DNA of 64,000 nt from Tenacibaculum holothuriorum (GTDB lineage Bacteria > Bacteroidota > Bacteroidia > Flavobacteriales > Flavobacteriaceae), in assembly GCF_002120225.1 (NCBI RefSeq), contig NZ_LAPZ01000013.1, positions 47,993 through 111,992 of the forward strand. Reading direction: 5' to 3'. The notes under the pieces were generated by a model. The model saw only the letters and a list, made by a program, of their open reading frames with translations, had not been told where the DNA came from and did no database searches. Shown piece after piece: positions 18,840 through 26,706 of the stretch (position 1 is the stretch's first letter; every line of letters begins with the position of its first letter). The translations under genes were made by a program, and so were the position numbers.

Positions 18840-19802
18840 TTAATTTTTAAGCATTATTCCGTTCGTTTTAAGTAGTGTGCTTGGAGAAACTCCAAATTTT
18901 TTCTTGAAGCAATTTGAAAAATAGGAGTTGCTACTAAAACCAGTTTCGATAGATATTTGAGAAATACTGTTATTATTTTCTTTTATTTTTTTCAAAGCTT
19001 TATTAAGCCTAAAGTTTTTTAATAATTCATTTAAAGATTTGCCAGTGTATGCTTTACAGTTTCTATAGAGTTTGGTCTTACTCATCATCATCATTTTGCA
19101 AAGTTGCGTTAAGTTTAAATCAGTATTATCATATGATTTTTCTAGTGTTATAAATAGGAGTTGTAAAAATTTTTCTTGTTTTTGGGAAAGATAAATTGGT
19201 TTATTATCATGAATGAATGGTATTAGTTTTAGTAAACTCTTGCAATCGTTTTTAGCTTTTTTTACTATTACAGTTATTAAATGATTTTTTTTGATTAAAT
19301 CTTCCTCGTTTATTTGGAAGTAAATAGAGTTTAAAAAGTTTTCGGCATTTTTTAATGAAGGAAAATCTAGAAGCATATATTTTTTCTCTTCCACTAAAAC
19401 TTGAGCGTTATAGCATATAATTCGATTCTTTATTATAGAGTAGATATCGTTATTAAACTCAGGTATAAGATTATTTTGTTTTTTTATAATAACAGTAATG
19501 TTTTCATTCTTATGATTTATAGTATTAGTGTTTTTTCTTTGACTGTTTATAAGTGCGTAAGCTAGATTATTATTGACTAAGGTTACTTTGTATGGGGTAA
19601 TATTTAAAGAAGAATGATAGAGTTTTTTAATTGTTTTTTTGTTAAGTGCCTTAAGGAGAAAGAAGACACTATTCTTATTTGAATCTACCCAGCAATTAAT
19701 ACACTTACTATAATACTTGTTTTGAAGGGTAAAGTAAAATGATAAGATTTGATTAGCTGTTGTTGAGTTATTGGTTATATGTTGAACTAAATAAACAGAC
19801 AC
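18840..19802 (-). CDS. AraC-family transcriptional regulator
   Basis: 320 residues. The C-terminal ~100 residues are a double-HTH AraC domain: LNLTQLCKMMMMSKTKLYRNCKAYTG, then ISQISIETGFSSNSYFSNCFKKKFGVSPS, which is the family's signature. The N-terminal 200 residues match no domain I recognise; they contain repeated motifs such as ITVIIKKQNN and LITVIVKKAKN and start with YLVQHITNNSTTANQILSFY, perhaps a tandem ferredoxin-like fold (DUF4242-like). No signal peptide or membrane helix. It stands alone, and its base composition is even more AT-rich than its neighbours. Targets unknown. Confidence 0.85.
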   Translation of the reverse strand: MSVYLVQHITNNSTTANQILSFYFTLQNKYYSKCINCWVDSNKNSVFFLLKALNKKTIKKLYHSSLNITPYKVTLVNNNLAYALINSQRKNTNTINHKNENITVIIKKQNNLIPEFNNDIYSIIKNRIICYNAQVLVEEKKYMLLDFPSLKNAENFLNSIYFQINEEDLIKKNHLITVIVKKAKNDCKSLLKLIPFIHDNKPIYLSQKQEKFLQLLFITLEKSYDNTDLNLTQLCKMMMMSKTKLYRNCKAYTGKSLNELLKNFRLNKALKKIKENNNSISQISIETGFSSNSYFSNCFKKKFGVSPSTLLKTNGIMLKN

Positions 19803-19884
19803 CTCTAAATTTAATAATTTGATTTTTGAATAGATGTTAAGAGCTTGTTAATAGGGAAAACTCTTGTTTTTACTGTTTTTGTGT

Positions 19885-19919
19885 AAAATAGCCGTTTAGT
19901 ATAACCAAACAGCTATTTT
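19885..19919 (-). terminator. Terminator of the small secreted protein gene
   Basis: AAAATAGC pairs with GCTATTTT, continued by GTTT/AAAC after one mismatch, 20 bp beyond the stop codon at 19940. Confidence 0.75.
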
Positions 19920-19939
19920 TTTAATTGGAAAATGATTTA

Positions 19940-20467
19940 TTAATCAACAAATCCGTTATAATCAAGTTTTAGGTTTTTCCTTTTACCATCTTTTCTAATT
20001 TGTACTCTAAAAACCTTTCTAGTTTCTTTATTGTCTCTGTAATTTACTAAGTAAACATCTTTATGAATTCTCCATCCAGGATATTTTTTATAAAGTAAGT
20101 TAATAAGTTTTTTGGGAAGTAAAATGTTTTTATATCTCTCTACTGATTTAAGTATTTTGCCATCAGAGTCATAAGTTGCAGTTATTCTACCTGTACTTCC
20201 TCCTTCAGTTTTTGCTCTAAAAACAACTTCATAGGCTTCAAATTCTTTGTCAAAAATAGGGTCTTCTGTAATGTCATAGCGAGCGGCTTCATTTTCTAGA
20301 GCAAGAGCAACTTCGGGGGTTTCTTTTGTATGGACTTTTTTTAAATAGGTTAAGTTTAAGGGCTTAATAGTTACTGCTTCTAAAGTAATATTTTGATTAC
20401 CTCCGTTTTGAGAGAAGCTAAGGCTGGTTAGACCTAAAAAAAGAAAACCAATTACTAAATTTTTCAT
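19940..20467 (-). CDS. Small secreted protein, possibly PepSY-like
   Basis: 175 residues with a signal peptide ending TSLSFSQ (about 20). The mature C-terminal half has the pattern KKYPGWRIHKDVYLVNYRD followed by RKVFRVQIRKDGKRKNLKLD, which resembles the beta-hairpin rhythm of PepSY-like domains (a protein-inhibitory or adhesion fold), but I cannot confirm this. It is apparently a monocistronic gene; a TAATTTTG element lies 54 bp upstream (20528-20521). Automated annotation of such proteins is often unreliable; no enzyme motif is visible. Confidence 0.65.
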   Translation of the reverse strand: MKNLVIGFLFLGLTSLSFSQNGGNQNITLEAVTIKPLNLTYLKKVHTKETPEVALALENEAARYDITEDPIFDKEFEAYEVVFRAKTEGGSTGRITATYDSDGKILKSVERYKNILLPKKLINLLYKKYPGWRIHKDVYLVNYRDNKETRKVFRVQIRKDGKRKNLKLDYNGFVD

Positions 20468-20655
20468 AATACTGAGTTTAGTGGTTAATAAAATGAGGTG
20501 ATTAGTTGTTCTTAGTTGCTCAAAATTAGATTCAAAAGAATAAGGTTAGTATTAAAAATAATCCAACTTTTGTTAAAATTAGTTCATAGGGTTCTTTTTA
20601 ATAATTGATTAACAAAAGGAAATGTTAAAATGTATTTGTTTAGCGTTTTATTAAA

Positions 20656-20684
20656 CAAAAAACCTCGCAAAAGCGAGATTTTTT
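20656..20684 (-). terminator. Terminator of asnB
   Basis: CTCGC/GCGAG stem with AAAA loop flanked by A6 and T6, 37 bp beyond the asnB stop codon. Confidence 0.8.
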
Positions 20685-20720
20685 AACACAACTAATATTT
20701 AGAAATAACTAAAAATATTC

Positions 20721-22382
20721 TTAATAAGCATCTTCATGTACCATTTTAATAGCTCTACCACTAGGTTCGTTTTGGTTTTGGAAACTAGCGTCCCATGCTA
20801 AAGCTGTAGGTGTGCTACATGCAATTGATGGAACTGAAGGTACAGTTAACGCAGCAGTTTCACTTGGGAAATGCTCTTCGAAAATAGAGCGGTAATAATA
20901 CTCTTCTTTAGCTCTTGGTGTTTGAATCGGGAAACGGTGAGCCGCATTAGTCATCATTTCATCACTAACTTCTTTCTCAACTAATTCTTTTAAAGTATCA
21001 ATCCAACTATAACCAACACCGTCTGAGAATTGTTCTTTTTGTCTCCAAGCTACTTCTTTTGGTAAATAGCTTTCAAAAGCTTTACGTAATACCCATTTCT
21101 CCATACGTTCACCGTTAATCATTTTGTCTTCTGGGTTAATACGCATTGCTACATCCATAAACTCTTTGTCTAAGAAAGGAACTCTTCCTTCAATTCCCCA
21201 AGCCATTAAACTTTTGTTAGCTCTTAAACAATCATATTGGTACAATTTATCTAATTTACGAACGGTTTCTTTGTGGAATTCCTCTGCATTAGGAGCTTTG
21301 TGGAAATAAAGGTACCCTCCAAATATTTCATCTGCTCCTTCTCCCGATAACACCATCTTAATTCCCATTGACTTAATAACACGTGCCATTAAATACATAG
21401 GTGTAGAAGCACGTACCGTTGTGATGTCGTAGGTTTCTAAGTTGTAAATTACATCACGAATTGCATCTAACCCTTCTTGTATTGTAAATGTTATTTCATG
21501 ATGAATTGTACCAATATGATCTGATACTTTTTTTGCTGCAGCTAAATCTGGAGAACCTTCTAAACCAATAGAAAAAGAATGAAGTTGAGGGTACCAGGCT
21601 TCGTCTTTATCATCTGATTCTACACGTTTTGCTGCATATTTTTTTGCAATTGCCGATGTAATAGAAGAATCTAAACCACCCGATAATAATACTCCATAAG
21701 GAACATCACTCATTAATTGTCTATGAACAGCAGCTTCTAATGCATCTTTAATTTCATCTATTGAAGTTTGATTCTCTTTCACAGCTTCATATTCCATCCA
21801 ATCTCTCTGATACCATTTTTGTAATCCATCTTCACGAGTATAATAGTGACCTGGAGGAAATACTTCTATTTTATTACAGTGACCTTCTAAGGCTTTTAAT
21901 TCTGAAGCAACATAGAATGTTCCGAATTTATCCCATCCCATATATAAAGGAATAATTCCCATATGATCTCGAGCAATTAAATATTCATCTGTTTTTGCAT
22001 CATATATTGCAAAACCGAAGATACCGTTTAAATCGTCTAAAAATTCTACTCCTTTTTCTTTGTATAAAGCTATGATAACTTCACAATCTGATTTTGTTAA
22101 AAAAGGATGCGAACTTTCGTATTTATCTCTAATTTCTTTGTGATTGTATATTTCTCCATTTGCAGCTAATACAAATCTTTTATCATGACTAAATAGAGGT
22201 TGTTGTCCTGAAGCAGGATCTACAATAGCTAAACGTTCATGAGCCATAATAGCTTTGTCGTCACTATAAATACCACTCCAGTCTGGACCACGATGACGAA
22301 TCTTTTTTGCCATTTCTAGTATTTGAGGTCTTAACTTATCTGAAGTTTGTTTTAAGTCAAATGCACATACAATTCCACACAT
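20721..22382 (-). CDS. asnB: Asparagine synthase B (glutamine-hydrolysing)
   Basis: 553 residues, normal for the E. coli AsnB type. Catalytic Cys2 (MCGIVCAF) heads the class II glutaminase domain (to about 200; GEIYNH at 76-81). The synthetase domain begins with the ATP-pyrophosphatase motif SGGLDSS at 234-240 and includes LSGEGADEIFGGYLYFHKAP. The enzyme makes asparagine from aspartate, glutamine and ATP in the cytosol. It is divergent from the trp operon, with about 250 bp between the asnB start and the trp leader; that gap also holds a TTTGATTT-AA-AAATCAAA inverted repeat (22475-22492). Confidence 0.97.
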   Translation of the reverse strand: MCGIVCAFDLKQTSDKLRPQILEMAKKIRHRGPDWSGIYSDDKAIMAHERLAIVDPASGQQPLFSHDKRFVLAANGEIYNHKEIRDKYESSHPFLTKSDCEVIIALYKEKGVEFLDDLNGIFGFAIYDAKTDEYLIARDHMGIIPLYMGWDKFGTFYVASELKALEGHCNKIEVFPPGHYYTREDGLQKWYQRDWMEYEAVKENQTSIDEIKDALEAAVHRQLMSDVPYGVLLSGGLDSSITSAIAKKYAAKRVESDDKDEAWYPQLHSFSIGLEGSPDLAAAKKVSDHIGTIHHEITFTIQEGLDAIRDVIYNLETYDITTVRASTPMYLMARVIKSMGIKMVLSGEGADEIFGGYLYFHKAPNAEEFHKETVRKLDKLYQYDCLRANKSLMAWGIEGRVPFLDKEFMDVAMRINPEDKMINGERMEKWVLRKAFESYLPKEVAWRQKEQFSDGVGYSWIDTLKELVEKEVSDEMMTNAAHRFPIQTPRAKEEYYYRSIFEEHFPSETAALTVPSVPSIACSTPTALAWDASFQNQNEPSGRAIKMVHEDAY

Positions 22383-22474
22383 AATTTTATATTTTAAAGT
22401 CTATACTTATCTAATTGTTTATTTCTGTTACAAATAACCGATTATTGTGTTTTAATTTTAACTTATTTTTTGTT

Positions 22475-22492
22475 TTTGATTTAAAAATCAAA
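22475..22492. repeat. Inverted repeat between asnB and trp leader
   Basis: TTTGATTT, two bases, AAATCAAA: perfect 8-bp arms, about 95 bp upstream of the asnB ATG and 140 bp upstream of the trp leader. It could be an operator, but in DNA this AT-rich it may be chance. Confidence 0.4.
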
Positions 22493-22593
22493 CTAATTTA
22501 TTTGTTTTTATTGTAAATTGTAATGTGTTTGTAGTGTAATTGGTTAAATAACTTAATGATTTTTAGTTTGAAGAAATAATTCAAAAGAAAAAG

Positions 22594-22624
22594 TTTGCAA
22601 AATCAAAAACACTTTATACATTTG
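22594..22624 (+). promoter_or_regulatory. Promoter of the trp operon
   Basis: TTTG (22594-22597), 19 bp, TACATTTG (22617-22624): a full match to the Bacteroidota consensus in both elements and spacing. Initiation is expected about 5-7 bases beyond the last G, at 22629-22631, that is one to three bases before the leader-peptide ATG. Confidence 0.8.
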
Positions 22625-22631
22625 TAGCTCA

Positions 22632-22685
22632 ATGATGAAACAATTATTAAATAACTGGTGGTGGAAATCTCGTAACTTACGTTAG
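22632..22685 (+). CDS. trpL: Trp leader peptide
   Basis: 17 codons: MMKQLLNNWWWKSRNLR, then TAG. Three consecutive Trp codons (22656-22664) in a tiny ORF placed between the trp promoter and an intrinsic terminator are the hallmark of ribosome-mediated attenuation. When charged tRNA-Trp is scarce the ribosome would stall at these codons. The two ATG codons at 22632 and 22635 are alternative starts; the first lies almost at the predicted 5' end of the RNA, so the peptide is probably translated from a leaderless message. Too short for ordinary gene calling. Confidence 0.85.
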   Translation: MMKQLLNNWWWKSRNLR

Positions 22686-22747
22686 TGAGACCGTACTGTT
22701 ATATCTATAATACAACGAAAAGGCTTATCTCATGATAAGCCTTTTTT
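22668..22747 (+). promoter_or_regulatory. trp attenuator with intrinsic terminator
   Basis: Terminator: AGGCTTATC (22721-22729) pairs with GATAAGCCT (22734-22742) around TCAT, flanked by AAAA and TTTTTT. Early hairpin: TCTC..TAAC (22668-22676) with GTTA..GAGA (22681-22690). Candidate antiterminator: GTGAGACC (22685-22692) with GG (22722-22723) plus TCTCAT (22728-22733), which would break the terminator. A ribosome stalled on the Trp codons would cover the first arm and free GTGAGACC for the antiterminator. Pairings were found by eye; the terminator is firm, the antiterminator is inference. Confidence 0.75.
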
Positions 22748-22765
22748 GTTATAATAAACTTAAGA

Positions 22766-24157
22766 ATGAATAAAATAAAGTTTACAACAATTTCTAAACA
22801 ACAATTAGCAGATACCATTACTCCAGTAAGTTTGTATTTACGTACTCGCGATAAGTATGCGAGTAGTTTATTGTTGGAAAGTTCAGATTATCATAGTAAA
22901 GAAAATAGTTATTCTTTTTTATGTATAGAGCCAATGGTTACTATAAAAGCAGAAGAGAATAATATATCGGTGTCGTATCAAAAAGAACTTCTTGAAACTG
23001 AACAGATAGAAAGAGATTTTTATCAAAAGTTTGAGAAATATAGCAAGTTAATAAAAGTTGATTGCTCTGATGAAATTAAATCATTTAATGGATTGTATGG
23101 GTATACCACTTTTGATGCGGTTCAATATTTTGAAACGATACAATTCAATTCGCAAAAAGCACCATCTGCAATTCCTATGTTGCAATACAGTTTTTTTAGA
23201 TTTATAGTTGCGATTAACCATTTTAAGAATGAATTAATTTTAATTGAAAACATTCCAGAAGGAGAAACTTCAAGATTATCTGAAATTGAAAATTTAGTCA
23301 ACTCACAATCCTTTGCGAAATATCAGTTTCATTTTGAAGGTGAAGAAACCTCCAATGTTACCGATACAGAGTTTAAGGAAAATGTAGCTAAGGCAAAAGA
23401 ACATTGTAAAAGAGGAGATGTTTTTCAATTGGTGTTGTCTCGTCAATTTCAACAAAAATTTAAAGGAGATGAGTTTAATGTTTATAGAGCTTTACGTTCA
23501 ATAAACCCATCACCGTATTTGTTTTATTTCGATTATGGTAGTTTTAAGTTAATGGGATCTTCACCAGAAGCACAAATTAAAATAGAAGATAAGCAAGCTA
23601 TCATCAATCCAATTGCAGGGACTTTTAGAAGGACAGGAGATGATGAAAAGGACAGAGAGTTAGCAAAAGAACTAGCAAATGACCCTAAAGAAAATGCAGA
23701 GCATGTTATGTTAGTAGATTTGGCGCGTAATGATTTGAGCAAGCATGCTACTAATGTAACCGTAGAAACCTATAAAGAAGTACAGTACTTTAGTCATGTT
23801 ATTCATTTGGTATCTACCGTGATAGGTGAGATTACTGGAAATCCGATTGAAATTGTAGGGGATACTTTTCCCGCAGGAACGTTAAGTGGTGCACCAAAAT
23901 ACAAAGCCATGGAGTTAATAGATAGATATGAAAATCAGACTCGTGGATTTTATGGAGGATGTGTAGGGTTTATTGGATTGAACGGTAATGTAAATCAGGC
24001 AATTGCTATTCGCTCTTTTGTAAGTAAAAACAATATACTTTACTATCAAGCGGGAGCAGGAATAGTTATCAATTCTAAAGAAGAGAACGAGTTACAGGAA
24101 GTTAATAACAAATTAGCAGCATTAAAAAAAGCATTAGTGTTGGCAGAAGAAATATAA
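22766..24157 (+). CDS. trpE: Anthranilate synthase component I
   Basis: 463 residues, at the short end for TrpE. With TrpG it converts chorismate and glutamine to anthranilate, the first step of tryptophan synthesis. The chorismate-binding core is intact: QLVLSRQFQ, GSSPEAQ, NPIAGTFRRTGDDEKD, LVDLARNDL and DTFPAGTLSGAPK at 366-378. The N-terminal feedback region holds LLESSDYHSKENSYSFLCIEP, matching the L-L-E-S-x(n)-S motif where tryptophan binds, so feedback inhibition is likely kept. First structural gene behind the attenuator. PabB is an alternative fold relative, but the operon settles the call. Confidence 0.96.
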   Translation: MNKIKFTTISKQQLADTITPVSLYLRTRDKYASSLLLESSDYHSKENSYSFLCIEPMVTIKAEENNISVSYQKELLETEQIERDFYQKFEKYSKLIKVDCSDEIKSFNGLYGYTTFDAVQYFETIQFNSQKAPSAIPMLQYSFFRFIVAINHFKNELILIENIPEGETSRLSEIENLVNSQSFAKYQFHFEGEETSNVTDTEFKENVAKAKEHCKRGDVFQLVLSRQFQQKFKGDEFNVYRALRSINPSPYLFYFDYGSFKLMGSSPEAQIKIEDKQAIINPIAGTFRRTGDDEKDRELAKELANDPKENAEHVMLVDLARNDLSKHATNVTVETYKEVQYFSHVIHLVSTVIGEITGNPIEIVGDTFPAGTLSGAPKYKAMELIDRYENQTRGFYGGCVGFIGLNGNVNQAIAIRSFVSKNNILYYQAGAGIVINSKEENELQEVNNKLAALKKALVLAEEI

Positions 24158-24163
24158 AACTGC

Positions 24164-24195
24164 TTTTAGTAATTAGCCGTAGCTAATAGCTAAAA
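24164..24195. repeat. Imperfect palindrome in the trpE-trpG gap
   Basis: TTTTAGTAATTAGC (24164-24177), loop CGTA, GCTAATAGCTAAAA (24182-24195), with one mismatch and one G-U pair, followed by AAAGTCAAAAGC. The TAGCTAATAGCTAAAAG wording resembles short interspersed repeats that I know from flavobacterial intergenic DNA. It fills most of the 54-bp gap. Confidence 0.6.
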
Positions 24196-24211
24196 GTCAA
24201 AAGCATAACAG

Positions 24212-24805
24212 ATGAAAATATTAATACTAGATAATTACGATTCATTCACCTATAATTTGGTGCATTATGTAGAAGATATTACGGGTACCTTGCCAGATGT
24301 GTATCGTAACGATGAAATTTCTATAGAGGAAATTCAAAATTACGATGCAATCATTCTTTCACCAGGACCTGGAATTCCTGATGAAGCAGGTGTTTTAAAA
24401 GAAACAATTAAAACCTATGCTGGAAGAATTCCAATTTTTGGGGTGTGTTTAGGGTTACAAGCAATTACTGAAGTGTTCGGTGGGGAGTTGGAAAATTTAC
24501 ACGATGTATTTCATGGAGTAGCTACAGAAATGAAAGTCACCAAAGAAAACACCATCACATTTAAAGATATTCCAGAAACGTTTGAAGCTGCTCGTTATCA
24601 TTCTTGGATTGCTTCTCATACTAATTTTCCTTCTGAATTAGAGATTACTGCAATTGATGATGTGGGAAGTATTATGGCGTTACGTCATAAAGAATATTTG
24701 GTTGAAGCTGTACAATTTCACCCAGAAAGTATCTTAACACCTGAAGGAAAAAAGATGATCGAAAACTTTATCAATTCAGTAGAAAATCTCAAAATTAAAG
24801 CCTAA
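24212..24805 (+). CDS. trpG: Anthranilate synthase component II (glutamine amidotransferase)
   Basis: 197 residues, class I glutaminase. The catalytic triad is visible as Cys79 (FGVCLGLQ), His170 and Glu172 (QFHPES), with the oxyanion region SPGPGIPDEAG. It supplies ammonia to TrpE. It may also serve PabA function in folate synthesis, as single amidotransferases often do. It is followed after 10 bp by trpD. Confidence 0.95.
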   Translation: MKILILDNYDSFTYNLVHYVEDITGTLPDVYRNDEISIEEIQNYDAIILSPGPGIPDEAGVLKETIKTYAGRIPIFGVCLGLQAITEVFGGELENLHDVFHGVATEMKVTKENTITFKDIPETFEAARYHSWIASHTNFPSELEITAIDDVGSIMALRHKEYLVEAVQFHPESILTPEGKKMIENFINSVENLKIKA

Positions 24806-24815
24806 AGTCTTTGCA

Positions 24816-25802
24816 ATGAAAAAAATATTAAACACTTTATTTGAGCAGAAGCGATTGACGAAGGAACAATCAAAAGAAGTCTTAATCAATATCGCTCAAG
24901 AAAAATACAATGCTTCTCAAATAGCGGCATTTATCACAGTATTTTTAATGCGCCCAGTGTCTGTAGATGAATTGTCTGGGTTTAGAGAGGCTTTGTTAGA
25001 GTTGGCTATTAAAGTAGACTTATCAGATTTTAATACAATTGATTTATGTGGAACGGGAGGAGATGGAAAAAATACTTTTAACATTTCTACATTAACGTCT
25101 TTTATTGTAGCAGGAACTGGAAACAAAGTGGCAAAACATGGTAATTATGGGGTTTCTTCAGCCTCTGGATCTTCAAATATGTTGGAGTTTTTAGGATACC
25201 AATTTACCAATGATGAAAGTACTTTAAAAAGACAATTGGAAGAAGCTAATATTTGTTTTTTACACGCACCTTTATTCCACCCAGCAATGAAAGTAGTAGC
25301 ACCTATTCGTAGGGAATTAGGAGTGAAAACATTTTTCAATATGTTAGGTCCATTGGTAAATCCAAGTTCACCGCAAAACCAGTTAGTAGGGGTGTTTAAT
25401 TTGGAAGTAGCAAGAGTATACAACTATATGTTGCAACAATCGAATGTAAATTATGGAGTTGTTCATGCTTTAGATGGTTATGATGAAATATCTTTGACAG
25501 GCGATTTTAAATTATTTACTAAAGAATCGGAGCAACAAATTTCTCCATCAGATTTAGGACAAAAGCAATTGTTACAATCCGATATATTTGGAGGAGATAC
25601 CGTGGCTGAAGCAGCAAAAATATTTGTGGATATTATTAATGGAAAAGGAACAGAAGCGCAAAATAATGTAGTATTAACCAATGCAGCGTTTGCTTTAAAA
25701 ACTTTTGATGAGAACAAATCTTTTGAAACTGCTTTTGAAGAAGCAAAAGATTCGTTGTTAGGATTAAAGGCAAAGAAATCGTTAGAAAAATTAGTAAAAT
25801 AA
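24816..25802 (+). CDS. trpD: Anthranilate phosphoribosyltransferase
   Basis: 328 residues. Transfers phosphoribose from PRPP to anthranilate. The PRPP-binding motif DLCGTGGDGKNTFNIST lies near 76-92, with KHGNYGVSSASGSSNMLEFLG and HPAMKVVAPIRRELGVKTFFNMLGPLVNP further on, all diagnostic for TrpD. Fusion with trpG, as in enterics, is absent. Long antisense ORFs within this gene are not credible. Confidence 0.96.
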   Translation: MKKILNTLFEQKRLTKEQSKEVLINIAQEKYNASQIAAFITVFLMRPVSVDELSGFREALLELAIKVDLSDFNTIDLCGTGGDGKNTFNISTLTSFIVAGTGNKVAKHGNYGVSSASGSSNMLEFLGYQFTNDESTLKRQLEEANICFLHAPLFHPAMKVVAPIRRELGVKTFFNMLGPLVNPSSPQNQLVGVFNLEVARVYNYMLQQSNVNYGVVHALDGYDEISLTGDFKLFTKESEQQISPSDLGQKQLLQSDIFGGDTVAEAAKIFVDIINGKGTEAQNNVVLTNAAFALKTFDENKSFETAFEEAKDSLLGLKAKKSLEKLVK

Positions 25803-25903
25803 ATGTCAGTTTGAGTGAATTTGTGAGGAATGAATTGTTGTTGAGAATAAAATACTTCTCGATACAATTTTCTTCCAGAGTCGAAAATTACTCGAAGTGA
25901 CAG
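25803..25903. repeat. Miniature inverted-repeat element in the trpD-trpC gap
   Basis: About 100 bp with imperfect terminal inverted repeats: TGTCAGTTTGAGTGAATTT (25804-25822) against AAATTACTCGAAGTGACA (25885-25902). Inside is a second inverted pair around GAGAATAAAATACTTCTC. This is the form of a non-autonomous interspersed repeat; similar wording (TCTCGATACAATTTTC, CTCGAAGTGACA) is familiar to me from other flavobacterial intergenic regions. It begins right at the trpD stop. Confidence 0.7.
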
Positions 25904-25915
25904 AAAGAATAAAAC

Positions 25916-26704
25916 ATGACAATTTTAGATAAAATAATAGCTTTTAAAAAGCAAGAGGTAGCAAAGATTAAGGCAGAAGTAGCGGTTAAGAAGTTAGTAG
26001 AGAGTCCTAATTTTAAAAGAGAAGCATTATCGTTAAAAAAATCATTATTAGAACCTTATTCAACAGGGATTATTGCGGAGTTTAAAAGACAATCACCTTC
26101 TAAAGGAATTATTAACGAAAAAGCAACAATTACCGAGGTAACCAATGGCTATTTAGATGCAAATGTAGCGGCACAGTCCATATTAACAGATACGTCATTT
26201 TTTGGAGGAACGATGGCTGATCTAATGGAGGCTAGAAGTATTAATGAAATAAAACCGATTCTTAGAAAAGATTTTATTGTAGATGGCTTTCAAATTGTGG
26301 AAGCAAAAGCTATTGGAGCTGATGTAATATTGTTAATTGCTACTTGTTTAACTGCTGAGCAATTAAAAAAATATGGACAGTTAGCAAATGATCTTGGTTT
26401 AGAGGTATTGTATGAAGTACATTCTCAAGAAGATTTAGATAAAATAGGAGATTTAGATAATAAGATCATTGGAATCAATAATCGTAATTTAAAGACTTTC
26501 GAAGTAGATTTAGAGCATTCCATAAAATTAGCAAATCAAATTCCAGATTCAGCATTGAAAGTTTCAGAGAGTGGAATTTCAGATCCAAGAATTATTACAG
26601 GTTTAAAGGAGTATGGTTTTCAAGGTTTTTTAATTGGGGAAAATTTTATGAAAACAGAAAATCCAGGGGAGGCTTGTAAAGAGTTTATTGCACAAATTCG
26701 GTAA
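25916..26704 (+). CDS. trpC: Indole-3-glycerol-phosphate synthase
   Basis: 262 residues, a single-function TIM barrel. Closes CdRP to indole-3-glycerol phosphate. Key motifs: AEFKRQSPSKG (catalytic Lys), ILTDTSFFGG, PILRKDFIVDGFQI, GINNRNLKTFEVD, SESGISDP and GFLIGENFM. The start codon lies 13 bp beyond the miniature repeat, and trpF follows after 2 bp. Confidence 0.96.
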   Translation: MTILDKIIAFKKQEVAKIKAEVAVKKLVESPNFKREALSLKKSLLEPYSTGIIAEFKRQSPSKGIINEKATITEVTNGYLDANVAAQSILTDTSFFGGTMADLMEARSINEIKPILRKDFIVDGFQIVEAKAIGADVILLIATCLTAEQLKKYGQLANDLGLEVLYEVHSQEDLDKIGDLDNKIIGINNRNLKTFEVDLEHSIKLANQIPDSALKVSESGISDPRIITGLKEYGFQGFLIGENFMKTENPGEACKEFIAQIR

Positions 26705-26706
26705 AA

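Noticed and set aside
25478..25867. 129-residue antisense ORF in trpD and the repeat
   Set aside because: Shadow of the clearly recognised trpD and of a repeat; no motif and no start context.
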